Assembly: GCF_009796825.1 (NCBI RefSeq)
Contig: NZ_CP047030.1
Coordinates: 3,966,501 to 4,030,500 of the forward strand
Source of the DNA: Algibacter sp. L3A6
Lineage (GTDB): Bacteria > Bacteroidota > Bacteroidia > Flavobacteriales > Flavobacteriaceae
Reading direction: 5' to 3'
Length of the DNA stretch: 64,000 nucleotides
Part shown: one piece after another, positions 17,813 to 26,740 of the stretch
How the letters are laid out: every line of letters starts with the position of its first letter
Numbering within the stretch: the first letter of the stretch is position 1
The notes under the pieces: generated by a model
Told to the model about the DNA's origin: nothing
Database searches by the model: none
What the model saw: only the letters and a program-made list of their open reading frames with translations
Made by a program: the position numbers and the translations under genes

Positions 17813-17916
17813 TTTAAGTTCTTTATTCATTGCAACATTCAATATATTAGATACTAATTAGTGAAACTTCCAATTTAATAAATTCAGAAAAAATAACTCA
17901 TTCTTATTAAAAAATA

Positions 17917-17943
17917 TTTGGTACACCAATCTGGTGTACCAAA
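17917..17943. promoter_or_regulatory. Perfect palindromic GntR operator upstream of PL7 copy B
   Basis: Two 12 bp arms, TTTGGTACACCA and TGGTGTACCAAA, are exact reverse complements with a 3 base spacer (ATC). The same half-sites recur upstream of susC and gntR. Size and symmetry suit a dimeric GntR/FCD repressor. The rest of the 17843-18209 gap shows no gene. Confidence 0.8.
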
Positions 17944-17947
17944 TATA
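17940..17947 (-). promoter_or_regulatory. Probable -7 element (TATATTTG) of the PL7B transcript
   Basis: On the minus strand this reads TATATTTG and shares its TTTG with the operator arm, the same arrangement as before susC. Binding of the regulator would block the promoter. No clear -33 element was found. Confidence 0.5.
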
Positions 17948-18209
17948 GTAATAAATATTTATATAGAGTTATAAAAGAAAAAAAACTCATAGAACGAAAG
18001 AAAAATAAAGAAAAAAACATTAACATCAACCTTAAAGTAACGAGCGCTAAGAACGGGATCTCCCTTTACTTATAAGCCTTACTGATAACAGAACGACAAA
18101 AATTAAAACATATATTAGGTCTCTTAAAAAATCGAGTTAATTTTATATTTATGAAGTTTTCCCGGTTAAATAATCTAGTGTTTTAATAGGTTTAAATACA
18201 AAAACTAGC

Positions 18210-20132
18210 TTATTTACCAATACAAATAGTTTCTTTTAAGGTTCGGTGATAGATGTGACCATTAGCAAAACTTAAGGTGTTTACCGTCCATGTTTTTCCT
18301 TTTTCACCTAAATCGTTAACCGAAACTAAAGCGCTTTCATCAAAACGCTCTGCATTGGCATCTATAACATACACCATTCCTACGGCATTTGTAAAATAGA
18401 TGTAATTATTAATCATAACCGGAGATCCTAAAAACGAACGCTGAAAGCCATCGCCCAAAACACGAGTATCATTACTATGCAATTGTCCTTTGGCATTTAA
18501 GCCATCATTAGTTTGTGGTGTTCTCCAAATAAAACTGTCGTCAGCATTTTTTTCATGAGGCAATTCTAGATGTTCATTTTTACCAGTTACAATATTATGG
18601 CGCGCAATAAATGGCTTATGCATAACCATATAAAAGGTATAATCGTCTACAGCCATATTGCAATGGAATTCGTTTTCAGAATTTTTAAGAACAACACCTT
18701 CATTTAAATGATAGGTTTTATCAGCTTCATCATAAATATATTGATCGACAATATTTAAAGGCTTTTGACTCATTAACTCACCAGTATTTGAGTTTACCGT
18801 TAAATTTTCCTCACATTTATAAATCCACGATATTTTTTCGGTATCCCAATGTTGGGTATTTAAAGCACCATAACCCGATAGTTTATTTGGTGCTTCGGGC
18901 TCCCAATGCCATAAAGCTTCACCAGCATTATTTTGCTCTAAGCTTATTAAACTCAAACCAATAGGGCGTTCTGGCACTCCATGCGGACCGCCACGAGCTA
19001 TTAAAATTGCTGGTTTTCCTTCGGAAGTTTCTCCAATTACAGGCGTATTATAATGCGTAATGGCTGCTTCTGTAGTCCATTCGTGATTTCCTGTAAACTT
19101 ATTAAAAGCGTGTAGATAATTCCATTCTTTTATTCGTGTAGAATCACTTTCAAGTGGTGGTTCAACATTCAAAATAATATCTTCAAACAACACCGAATCG
19201 AACTGTTTATTAAACGGTCTCCCAATGGTAGGCATCCAAGTGCGATCCCAAACCAAATCACCTTCTAACGAAAAACAAGCCATACCACCACTAGCATTAA
19301 TAGCCCAAACAAACTCACCGTCAGTCATAGGGCAAGGTGTTGTGGCATCACTAAAGGCATAATTATAATCGCTAGTCAATACTCCTTTTACAGTACGCGT
19401 CCATAGGGTTTCACCCGTATTAGCATCCATACAATAAAGAACAACATCTGTCCCAACAGGTCTGGTTTTTAATGCGTTTTCAGCTTGTTGAAATTGATTA
19501 TAACTGTTTAAAACCCGATCAGATTTTGAATTCACATAATCAATCAGTTTTTTATTGGCTTCAGAAAACATACGGCCTGCCCCACTCTTATTTAGCAATC
19601 GGTTATAATTAGTCTTCTTTTTTTCAGAAGATAATTTTTGATAATTTTCATTAGAAAGCAAAAAGACTTCGAAAAGATTATGCGCTGTATTTTTCCGGTT
19701 GAAAACCGTTTCAAAAGCAGACACTCCTTCTTTTCTTAAAAAGCTTAATTCTTCAGTATAAATAGTATCGTAATTAGATTTAGCTTCATCATAATTACTT
19801 TGTAACTCAGAAAAAGAGGGCGTATCTAAAGGCGGATTAATAGTAAAAAACAACTTATCGTCCCAAACAGCAATACCGCTTTGTCCGCCAGCAGGAAGTG
19901 ATTTTTTCCATTTAATATTTTCGTTATTTCGAACCGACCATTGTACTGGAACCTGTAAATCTGTTTTAATTTTATAACTTCCATCCGGTCCACCAGACAT
20001 AGGCCATTGATTGTCGCTATTGGCAATTTTTACAACACTTCCAGTTTCTTGTTTACAAGACGCTAAAAATACAAGCGTTGCTAATAGTAAAGACTTGAAA
20101 AAAGGGTTGAAGTTTTTTAAATTAACATTCAT
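18210..20132 (-). CDS. PQQ-binding-like beta-propeller lipoprotein
   Basis: A 640-residue lipoprotein (signal peptide, lipobox FLASC) whose blades are of the PQQ/BamB-like propeller type, for example DANTGETLWTRTVKG and the tail VIDANAERFDE. A charged helical insert (about residues 95-215) splits the first blade from the rest. No haem motif. Whether it binds PQQ cannot be told; such propellers also serve as scaffolds. It starts 1 base after the MFS stop and is last in the DUF1592-DUF1552-MFS-PQQ operon, so it probably works with the haem protein at the outer or inner membrane face of the periplasm (inference). Confidence 0.8.
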   Translation of the reverse strand: MNVNLKNFNPFFKSLLLATLVFLASCKQETGSVVKIANSDNQWPMSGGPDGSYKIKTDLQVPVQWSVRNNENIKWKKSLPAGGQSGIAVWDDKLFFTINPPLDTPSFSELQSNYDEAKSNYDTIYTEELSFLRKEGVSAFETVFNRKNTAHNLFEVFLLSNENYQKLSSEKKKTNYNRLLNKSGAGRMFSEANKKLIDYVNSKSDRVLNSYNQFQQAENALKTRPVGTDVVLYCMDANTGETLWTRTVKGVLTSDYNYAFSDATTPCPMTDGEFVWAINASGGMACFSLEGDLVWDRTWMPTIGRPFNKQFDSVLFEDIILNVEPPLESDSTRIKEWNYLHAFNKFTGNHEWTTEAAITHYNTPVIGETSEGKPAILIARGGPHGVPERPIGLSLISLEQNNAGEALWHWEPEAPNKLSGYGALNTQHWDTEKISWIYKCEENLTVNSNTGELMSQKPLNIVDQYIYDEADKTYHLNEGVVLKNSENEFHCNMAVDDYTFYMVMHKPFIARHNIVTGKNEHLELPHEKNADDSFIWRTPQTNDGLNAKGQLHSNDTRVLGDGFQRSFLGSPVMINNYIYFTNAVGMVYVIDANAERFDESALVSVNDLGEKGKTWTVNTLSFANGHIYHRTLKETICIGK

Positions 20133-20133
20133 A

Positions 20134-21462
20134 TTAAGAATTACTTACCATTGTTTTTATGCTACTATAACCGTAATAACCAACAAAGGCTAATGATAAT
20201 GCCGGTAGAATAAACGATAAATTAACCTCAGGTATATAGCCTAAAAAATTAATATCAGCCAAACCATCGCCACCTAAATCTAAAATAGCAGCCTGTACAA
20301 TAGGCATAAGCGCTCCACCAACAATAGCCATAACCAATCCGGCTGAGCCAATTTTAGCTTCATCGCCCATATCTTTTAAAGCAATACCATAAATAGTTGG
20401 AAACATAATAGACATAAAAATGGAAATAGCGACTAACGAAATTAACCCAGCCATTCCAGGTAACACAATAGCTCCTACACTTGCTAAAGCTCCACCCAAT
20501 CCAAATAACATGAGTACTTTTGGTGGGTTTACTTTTTTCATTAACGCCGTACCAATCCATCTACCAGACAAAAACAAAACCATAGCAGCCACATTGTAAT
20601 TAGTTGCTGTAATATTACTTCCGGTAGTTTCATTTAGATTATCAACATAATGAAAAATATAGGTCCAGCACATAATTTGGGAACCCACACAGGCAGCTTG
20701 CGCCAAAACACCTTTTAAATACGTTTTATTGGCTTTTAATTTTTTTAATGAATCCGATAGACTCATTTTATCGCCTACTGCTGTTTTAGGGATTTTTGTA
20801 AACACAATAATCGCCATAATGATTAACACTAAAACGCCTAAACTTAAATACGGAATACTAATAACACTTAAATCATTTTCACGAATAGCAGCCAATTCTG
20901 TTGAAGCTAAAGCATTGTAAGCTTCCGCTGAATAATCATCAGAACGCAAAGCTTGGAGTACGAAAACTTGAGCGATAATCATTCCGGTAAGCGAACCCAC
21001 AGGATTAAAAGCTTGCGCTAAGTTTAAACGCTGTGTCGCTGTTCTTTTATCACCTAAAGCAAGAATTAAAGGATTTGCAGTGGTTTCCAAAAAAGCCAAT
21101 CCGCAGGTAATAACCCATAATGAAATTAAAAAATAATTGTATTCTTCATACTTAGCCGCTGGATAAAACAAAAATGCGCCAATAGCATAAAGCGATAAAC
21201 CTAAAAGAATTCCCGATTTATAACTAAAACGTCTAATAAATAAAGCCGCCGGAAATGCCATAAAGAAATACCCAAAATAAAATGCAAATTGCACTAAGGA
21301 AGCTTGAATATTAGATAACTCGGGCATTACTTTTTTAAAAGCAGATACCATTGGGTTGGTTAAATCGTTAGCAATTCCCCATAAAGCGAACAAAGAGGTT
21401 ATAATGATAAAAGGAAATAATAATTCTTTACTTACAACCGGAATGCGCTCTTTTTTATTCAT
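20134..21462 (-). CDS. FucP-like MFS sugar transporter
   Basis: A 442-residue major facilitator with about 12 transmembrane segments, resembling the L-fucose:proton symporter FucP: LFALWGIANDLTNPM in segment 1 (FucP has FxLWGxxNxLNDxL), FFMAFPAALFIRRFSYKSGI, and TTANPLILALG in segment 4-5. It should import a monosaccharide or uronate across the inner membrane with protons. It lies between the DUF1552 gene (42 bases upstream) and the PQQ-type gene (1 base downstream), thus in the oxidative operon rather than in the alginate operon proper. Substrate could be fucose, another hexose or a 5-keto-uronate. Confidence 0.85.
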   Translation of the reverse strand: MNKKERIPVVSKELLFPFIIITSLFALWGIANDLTNPMVSAFKKVMPELSNIQASLVQFAFYFGYFFMAFPAALFIRRFSYKSGILLGLSLYAIGAFLFYPAAKYEEYNYFLISLWVITCGLAFLETTANPLILALGDKRTATQRLNLAQAFNPVGSLTGMIIAQVFVLQALRSDDYSAEAYNALASTELAAIRENDLSVISIPYLSLGVLVLIIMAIIVFTKIPKTAVGDKMSLSDSLKKLKANKTYLKGVLAQAACVGSQIMCWTYIFHYVDNLNETTGSNITATNYNVAAMVLFLSGRWIGTALMKKVNPPKVLMLFGLGGALASVGAIVLPGMAGLISLVAISIFMSIMFPTIYGIALKDMGDEAKIGSAGLVMAIVGGALMPIVQAAILDLGGDGLADINFLGYIPEVNLSFILPALSLAFVGYYGYSSIKTMVSNS

Positions 21463-21465
21463 CTA

Positions 21466-21478
21466 TTTAGTTTAGTTT
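21466..21478 (-). repeat. TTTAGTTTAGTTT leader repeat upstream of the MFS gene
   Basis: It lies 3 bases before the ATG, inside the short gap behind the DUF1552 gene. The identical 13-mer occurs upstream of two alginate-locus genes and the secreted lyase at 42704. Confidence 0.55.
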
Positions 21479-21504
21479 GTTATTAAAATTTGTTGTGGCC
21501 TTTT

Positions 21505-22848
21505 TTAAAGAATTGAAGGTAATGGCCCTGTACTATCCGAAAAACTCTCGGTACGTACATCTACTTTGTTTAGCATGCTTACAAACAAATTAGACAGTCG
21601 TACTTCTTTTTCATTGAATTTAGTATAAGCGCCATGCTCAACCCCCAAATTAGCACCTCCAGCCAGAATAAGCGGACAGTTTCTTGCATTGTGTGTAGAA
21701 CTACAAGCACTTCCGTAAAGAATAAGCGAGTTGTCTAATAAAGAACCATGCGCATCTTCTGTAGTTTTCATTTTATTAATAAAATAAGCAAAATGTTTAG
21801 CGTACCATTGATCTAAACGTCCCCAATCTTCCCAATGTCCAGTTGTTTTATCGTGAGAAATACTATGATGCCCTTTTAACCCTAAAGCTATTTTAGGGAA
21901 ATTATCACCAAAGCCCATACCATCTTCACGCGCCATCATATACGTCATAACACGAGTTGAATCTGTTTGAAACCCAAGTACCATTAAATCCATCATGGAG
22001 CGTACATAATCATCTGGAGCCGAAACGGGATCTACATCTAAATTAATTAAGCTCGCATCAAAATCGTCCATGGGCACATCTAGCCATTTTTCATTTCTTT
22101 TTACTTGCTGCTCTACTTGATTAAGTGATGTTAAATATTCATCTAACTTCGCCTTATCATTAGCACCTAAACGCTTTTCTAGGTTTTTACTATCTTCTAA
22201 AACTAAATCGACAATCTTCTTGCCTTGGTTTAAACTTTTACGCCTTTCTGTAGTTGAAGCACCTCCACTTGGAGAAAAATAACGTTCAAAAATTTCACGT
22301 TGTCTGTGCTCTGACGGTAACGGTTTTCCTGAAGAATTAAACGACAGCGTTGATGTTCTAGATTTATAACCAACACCACCATCAGTCGATAATGCTAATG
22401 ATGGAAAACGCGTAAATTTACTGAGTTTCCCTGCGGCATATTGATCTACAGAAATACTGTTTTTATATTCACCACGTAAATCACCACCGGTTAACCAAGA
22501 ATCGCCTGCCATATGCCCTAAAACATTACGACTGTATGGATGACTTAAGCCGCCCATAATAGATATATCATCACGATAAGCCGCTAAAGGAGATAAGGTT
22601 TTGGTTAACTTATAATCGCGTCCTTCATTCACAGGAAACCAACTCCAGTTTTTGTGCTGCGCACTTTCCTTTGGTGGAATTCCAACACCATTTGGAAAAT
22701 ATAGAAAACCTAAACGTTTTGGTATTTCTGGCTCTATAAATTTTGAAAAACTACTCATAGCCATACCCTCAAAATATGGAAGCATACAGGCTACTCCCAA
22801 TCCTTTAATAAACGTACGACGATCTAAATGCCAAGGTTTTTTGCTCAT
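21505..22848 (-). CDS. DUF1552 protein with Tat signal
   Basis: A 447-residue protein with a twin-arginine leader (DRRTFIKGLG near residues 9-18), so folded export, perhaps with a cofactor. The body matches the DUF1552 family in length and features: FLYFPNGVGIPP, MGGLSHPYSR near the start, SVDQYAAGKL, and a late SLILYGSACSSTHNARNCPLI-type segment. The reaction of the family is not known; it almost always accompanies DUF1592-type haem proteins. Its ATG overlaps the stop of the DUF1592 gene by 4 bases (ATGA), which indicates translational coupling and a shared complex (inference). Confidence 0.85.
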   Translation of the reverse strand: MSKKPWHLDRRTFIKGLGVACMLPYFEGMAMSSFSKFIEPEIPKRLGFLYFPNGVGIPPKESAQHKNWSWFPVNEGRDYKLTKTLSPLAAYRDDISIMGGLSHPYSRNVLGHMAGDSWLTGGDLRGEYKNSISVDQYAAGKLSKFTRFPSLALSTDGGVGYKSRTSTLSFNSSGKPLPSEHRQREIFERYFSPSGGASTTERRKSLNQGKKIVDLVLEDSKNLEKRLGANDKAKLDEYLTSLNQVEQQVKRNEKWLDVPMDDFDASLINLDVDPVSAPDDYVRSMMDLMVLGFQTDSTRVMTYMMAREDGMGFGDNFPKIALGLKGHHSISHDKTTGHWEDWGRLDQWYAKHFAYFINKMKTTEDAHGSLLDNSLILYGSACSSTHNARNCPLILAGGANLGVEHGAYTKFNEKEVRLSNLFVSMLNKVDVRTESFSDSTGPLPSIL

Positions 22849-25800
22849 GATCCAAATATTTTGTTAAACCAATTTTGTTCTTTTTTATAGAAAGACGGAC
22901 TTAAAACCACTTGTTCTATAACCGTTTTAAAACGATAATCATCTTCTATAACTTCTTCTACTATTCTATCTATTTCTTTTTGATCTGCGAAACTAACATC
23001 TCGCCCTAAAGCGTAAGCATAAATATTTTCTACTAATGCCCGAGTGAAATCGTCTTGCTTCATCCTTAAAATATAATCTTTAATACCCTGTACACCTTCA
23101 ATTTCGGTACCATCAGGTAATTTAGATTTCACATCAATTGGCTTTCCTTTGGCTATGGTTTGATACCTTCCAACGGCATCATAATTTTCAAAAACAACTC
23201 CAAACGGATCAATTTTATGATGACAATCTAAACAAGATGTTTTATTTCTATGTAAAAACAACTGCTCTTTTAGAGTCATTTTCTCAAAGCCAGGCGTATC
23301 GGTTGCCAACTCGGGTACATTTGGTGGTGGTGGTGGTGGCGAATCGCCCAATATTTTTTCTTTCAACCAAACCGCTCTTTTAATAGGATGCGCTTGCACA
23401 CCATCGGAATGCCCATTTAAAAATGAACCTTGAGATAGTAAACCACCGCGATGCGCTTCTTTTGGTAAAGTTACCGGTCTAAACTCATTTCCTTTTACAT
23501 CATCAATACCATAAAATTCGGCTAAGTTTTGATTCAGCATAGCGAAATCTGAATCAATAAAATTCATGATGCTTAAATCGTTTTTTAATATATGCTGAAT
23601 AAACTCATAGGTTTCTTTAAACATATCTTCTTTCACAAAACGTGTATAATCTCTATACATACCCACATCGGTATCCATACTTTTATGACGATCTAAACGA
23701 AGCCACTCATAAGAAAACGAATGAATCATTCTTGTAATTCTTTCATCATCTACCATACGCTCAATTTGCTCTGGTAACTCATCATATAAATCACCTGTAG
23801 ATGCCAAATTATTCAGTCTTTCATCTGGTGGTGAATTCCATAAAAAATACGACAATTGTGAGGCTAAATAAAATTCATCTGTAGATTTTTTAGATTTATC
23901 GTCTTCAGGAACCTCAGGTTCAAATAAATATATAAAATTAGGTGAACAAAGTACAGCAACCATAACTTCCTTAACGCCATCTTCATAACGCTCGAAATCA
24001 TCTTTAACACTACGCCAAAAATCCATATATCTATTTAACTCACCATCATTAAGCGGACGTCTAAAAGCGCGTTCCATAAAACTGGTTAGCACTTCTTCTG
24101 TATACAATTCTGCGTTTGCTTTATTCGGTGAATCGAAAAATAATTGTGTGTGGCTATTTGGTGGCCAAACCGGATTATATGGTGCTTCAAACTCTACGGA
24201 TTTCACTAATAATGGCGGACCATTAAAACTACCATCTTTAACCAAATGATTATTCCAAAGACCGACGGTGAGTATGTTTGCTAAATCGCCACTTACTTGT
24301 GCACTACCTAACGGAATTGGTAAATTCTCTAACCTGCCTTTAAATTCAAACATTTGATACTCGCCCATTGCTGCTGTGACTTCTACAGAATTATCAAAGG
24401 TTTTGTAATCCATACCATCATCCGTTCTTGCACCTGCAAAAACTTGAATAGACGGATTAACATCGGCATACTTTAAATTATTTCTTTCAGCTTCTTCTGC
24501 TAGTATTTTTGGTAATGGATCGTCTTCCGGTATCGGTGTAAGTACAATATCGCTAAAACCTACAAAAAACTTACCGCCAATATAGGCTTTGTGCTCCCCT
24601 TCAGATAAATATGCTAAAGTTACGGGCGTAATAATTTCATCTGCATTTACAAGACTTTTATCCATATATAAACGCTCACCAACACGCCCCTCTTTATTAT
24701 TACCTAAAAGACTTAATTGATAGGATGGCATAGCATCTTCTGATACATATGGATGTATTAAATCTACCTGATAAATACCCGATTTTGGCACATGATACTT
24801 AAACTGAGTTTTTACATTGGTAGCCACATTTTCTGCAACTAACCAACGGTTATCTTTCAAAACAAATCCTTTTGCTTTTTTTATATCCTTAGCAGAAATA
24901 CGCACTGCTTTTGGAGTTTTTCTAGCAGGCTCAACTTTTCTTAAATCAATTAAACGTTCTACAGATTCTGAAAGGTATCCTTTGGAAGCTTCTACACGAA
25001 AAACAAAATCGCCCGTTCTTGGAAAATCTTCTTTTACTAATAATTTTAAATTTGGTGAAGGCCCTTGCCAAGATTTTGGTGTAACCTCTCTTGCTGGTAA
25101 AGCAGAATTTAACAACATGCCTTCGGCAACAACACTATAACGGTTACTGGCTGAACCACGCATACCAATACCTATTTTGTTTTTTAGGCGTTTTATACTG
25201 TCTTTGGTTTTATTTGGCCCCATTTTAACAGCTCTTCCCTCGTCATCCAAAATATCTACTTGCAAATCTTTATTGCTTATAGCAGCTGTTTGGTAACCAC
25301 CATATTCAGCACCTGTTTTGCCATCTCCAATATTTTTTCCTAAGGTTACTTTGTAACGCTTAGCTTCTGGTTTTTCTCCAAAAACAATGGCCTTATCTAA
25401 TGCTTCACGAGCAATTTTTTGATAATAATCGATATGCAGTGCCGATGTTTGAAGAATGCTTCCGTTATTACTATAACCCATTTCAGACTTTCCATCATCT
25501 GGTAACACATCACCAAAATTAACGTTTACACCAAGCAATTCATTAAGTGTATTGGTGTATTGCTTTTTGGTTAACCTGCGCATAACACCTTTATTAGCGT
25601 TGTTTTTTACTATGGCAGCTTTCTCTAAATTCTGCGTCATCCAATCTACTACAGCGCGACGCTCTTCATCACTTAGTTGTGGTTCATCTTTTGGAGGCAT
25701 TTCGCCAGAATTTATCATATCTAAGGCAGAATGCCAGCCTTCTGCATCGTGACCATTTATCATATCCCAATGCAAAACATCTAAGCGCACATCACCTTTT

Positions 25801-26480
25801 TGCTTATCAACGCCATGACATTCAAAACAATAGGTTTCCATCACAGGTTGAACTTTCGTTTTAAAATCTACAGCTTCTTGTGAAGTCGAATCACTTTCTG
25901 TATTAAGCGCAATGTAGTCGTCTTCGCTTCCATCGACACCTAAAACGGCTTTTAAACCAGATGGCATGTGTTTGGTTAAGTACGTCGATCCGTGCGTTAA
26001 AGAACCTCCATAATGCCCTGTTAAAGACAATAGAACAACATTTATAAATAAAAATATTTTATAAGATTTGGATACTTTATTTTCCTCTTTATTAACAGAA
26101 TTTTGTCTTACAACAAGCAACCAAACAGCTATAAGCGCCGTAAACCAACCTAACCATTTATGAAAACCTAGTACGTCTTCATTATAATGACCCGAAGACG
26201 CTAAAAGAAAACCTAAAATAAGTGTTGGAATAATACTAAAAACCGAAAACCAAAGTAAAAGTTTACATGCTGAATCTAGATTTAATTCTGGGCGGAAACT
26301 GTTAATAATTTCCATGAAAAACAGCACAATTAAAGCGCCTATTGGTAAATGAAGAATTATAGGGTGAAATCTACCCAAAAAGAATACAAATGTATTATCT
26401 ACTTCACCGCTTAGCGGAATTAAGAAGAGTCCGAAAAGGACTATTGTGAAAACAATTGCAATTAACAACGTGCGTTTCAT
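22845..26480 (-). CDS. Large membrane-anchored di-haem DUF1592-family protein
   Basis: A 1211-residue protein of the planctomycete cytochrome/DUF1587-DUF1592-DUF1588-DUF1585 group. N-terminal ~180 residues hold five hydrophobic segments (DUF2231-like, with HPIILHLPIGAL). A c-type haem motif CFECH lies near residue 218 in a PSCyt-type domain, and a second, CLDCHHKIDPFG, near 1083 in the DUF1588 block. A carbohydrate-binding-like middle region spans roughly 440-680. The run of six prolines near 1050 (GGT repeat in the DNA) is normal linker of the family. Likely a periplasmic oxidoreductase passing electrons to the membrane; its substrate is unknown. First gene of the four-gene operon. Confidence 0.88.
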   Translation of the reverse strand: MKRTLLIAIVFTIVLFGLFLIPLSGEVDNTFVFFLGRFHPIILHLPIGALIVLFFMEIINSFRPELNLDSACKLLLWFSVFSIIPTLILGFLLASSGHYNEDVLGFHKWLGWFTALIAVWLLVVRQNSVNKEENKVSKSYKIFLFINVVLLSLTGHYGGSLTHGSTYLTKHMPSGLKAVLGVDGSEDDYIALNTESDSTSQEAVDFKTKVQPVMETYCFECHGVDKQKGDVRLDVLHWDMINGHDAEGWHSALDMINSGEMPPKDEPQLSDEERRAVVDWMTQNLEKAAIVKNNANKGVMRRLTKKQYTNTLNELLGVNVNFGDVLPDDGKSEMGYSNNGSILQTSALHIDYYQKIAREALDKAIVFGEKPEAKRYKVTLGKNIGDGKTGAEYGGYQTAAISNKDLQVDILDDEGRAVKMGPNKTKDSIKRLKNKIGIGMRGSASNRYSVVAEGMLLNSALPAREVTPKSWQGPSPNLKLLVKEDFPRTGDFVFRVEASKGYLSESVERLIDLRKVEPARKTPKAVRISAKDIKKAKGFVLKDNRWLVAENVATNVKTQFKYHVPKSGIYQVDLIHPYVSEDAMPSYQLSLLGNNKEGRVGERLYMDKSLVNADEIITPVTLAYLSEGEHKAYIGGKFFVGFSDIVLTPIPEDDPLPKILAEEAERNNLKYADVNPSIQVFAGARTDDGMDYKTFDNSVEVTAAMGEYQMFEFKGRLENLPIPLGSAQVSGDLANILTVGLWNNHLVKDGSFNGPPLLVKSVEFEAPYNPVWPPNSHTQLFFDSPNKANAELYTEEVLTSFMERAFRRPLNDGELNRYMDFWRSVKDDFERYEDGVKEVMVAVLCSPNFIYLFEPEVPEDDKSKKSTDEFYLASQLSYFLWNSPPDERLNNLASTGDLYDELPEQIERMVDDERITRMIHSFSYEWLRLDRHKSMDTDVGMYRDYTRFVKEDMFKETYEFIQHILKNDLSIMNFIDSDFAMLNQNLAEFYGIDDVKGNEFRPVTLPKEAHRGGLLSQGSFLNGHSDGVQAHPIKRAVWLKEKILGDSPPPPPPNVPELATDTPGFEKMTLKEQLFLHRNKTSCLDCHHKIDPFGVVFENYDAVGRYQTIAKGKPIDVKSKLPDGTEIEGVQGIKDYILRMKQDDFTRALVENIYAYALGRDVSFADQKEIDRIVEEVIEDDYRFKTVIEQVVLSPSFYKKEQNWFNKIFGS

Positions 26481-26679
26481 AAAAGTTATAGTTGGTTGGT
26501 TTTATAAAAAACAATTTTACCCATAATATAAACACTAATCTTCCAAAATCTCAACCAATCATGATACTATTTTTGCAAATCAACACAAAAACTGTTCGTA
26601 AATTAAAAAATTAGTAAAAAAACAAGCTTAAAAGTAAAGATAAGTTGTTTTTAAACTGATTTTATTAATGATATCTATT

Positions 26680-26697
26680 TTTAAGTCATGACTTAAA
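26680..26697. promoter_or_regulatory. 18 bp perfect palindrome in the 26481-26740 gap
   Basis: TTTAAGTCATGACTTAAA is fully self-complementary. It lies 200 bases upstream of the DUF1592 start and 44 bases past the GH95-like stop. It could be an operator; it does not resemble the GntR site. The rest of this 260-base gap shows nothing clear. Confidence 0.35.
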
Positions 26698-26740
26698 TAG
26701 CAGATGGTTTTAGTATTATTTCACATACTAATGTTTAACA

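Noticed and set aside
23322..23340. GGT tandem run, first taken for a simple repeat element
   Set aside because: It encodes the proline-rich linker typical of DUF1588-type proteins on the minus strand.
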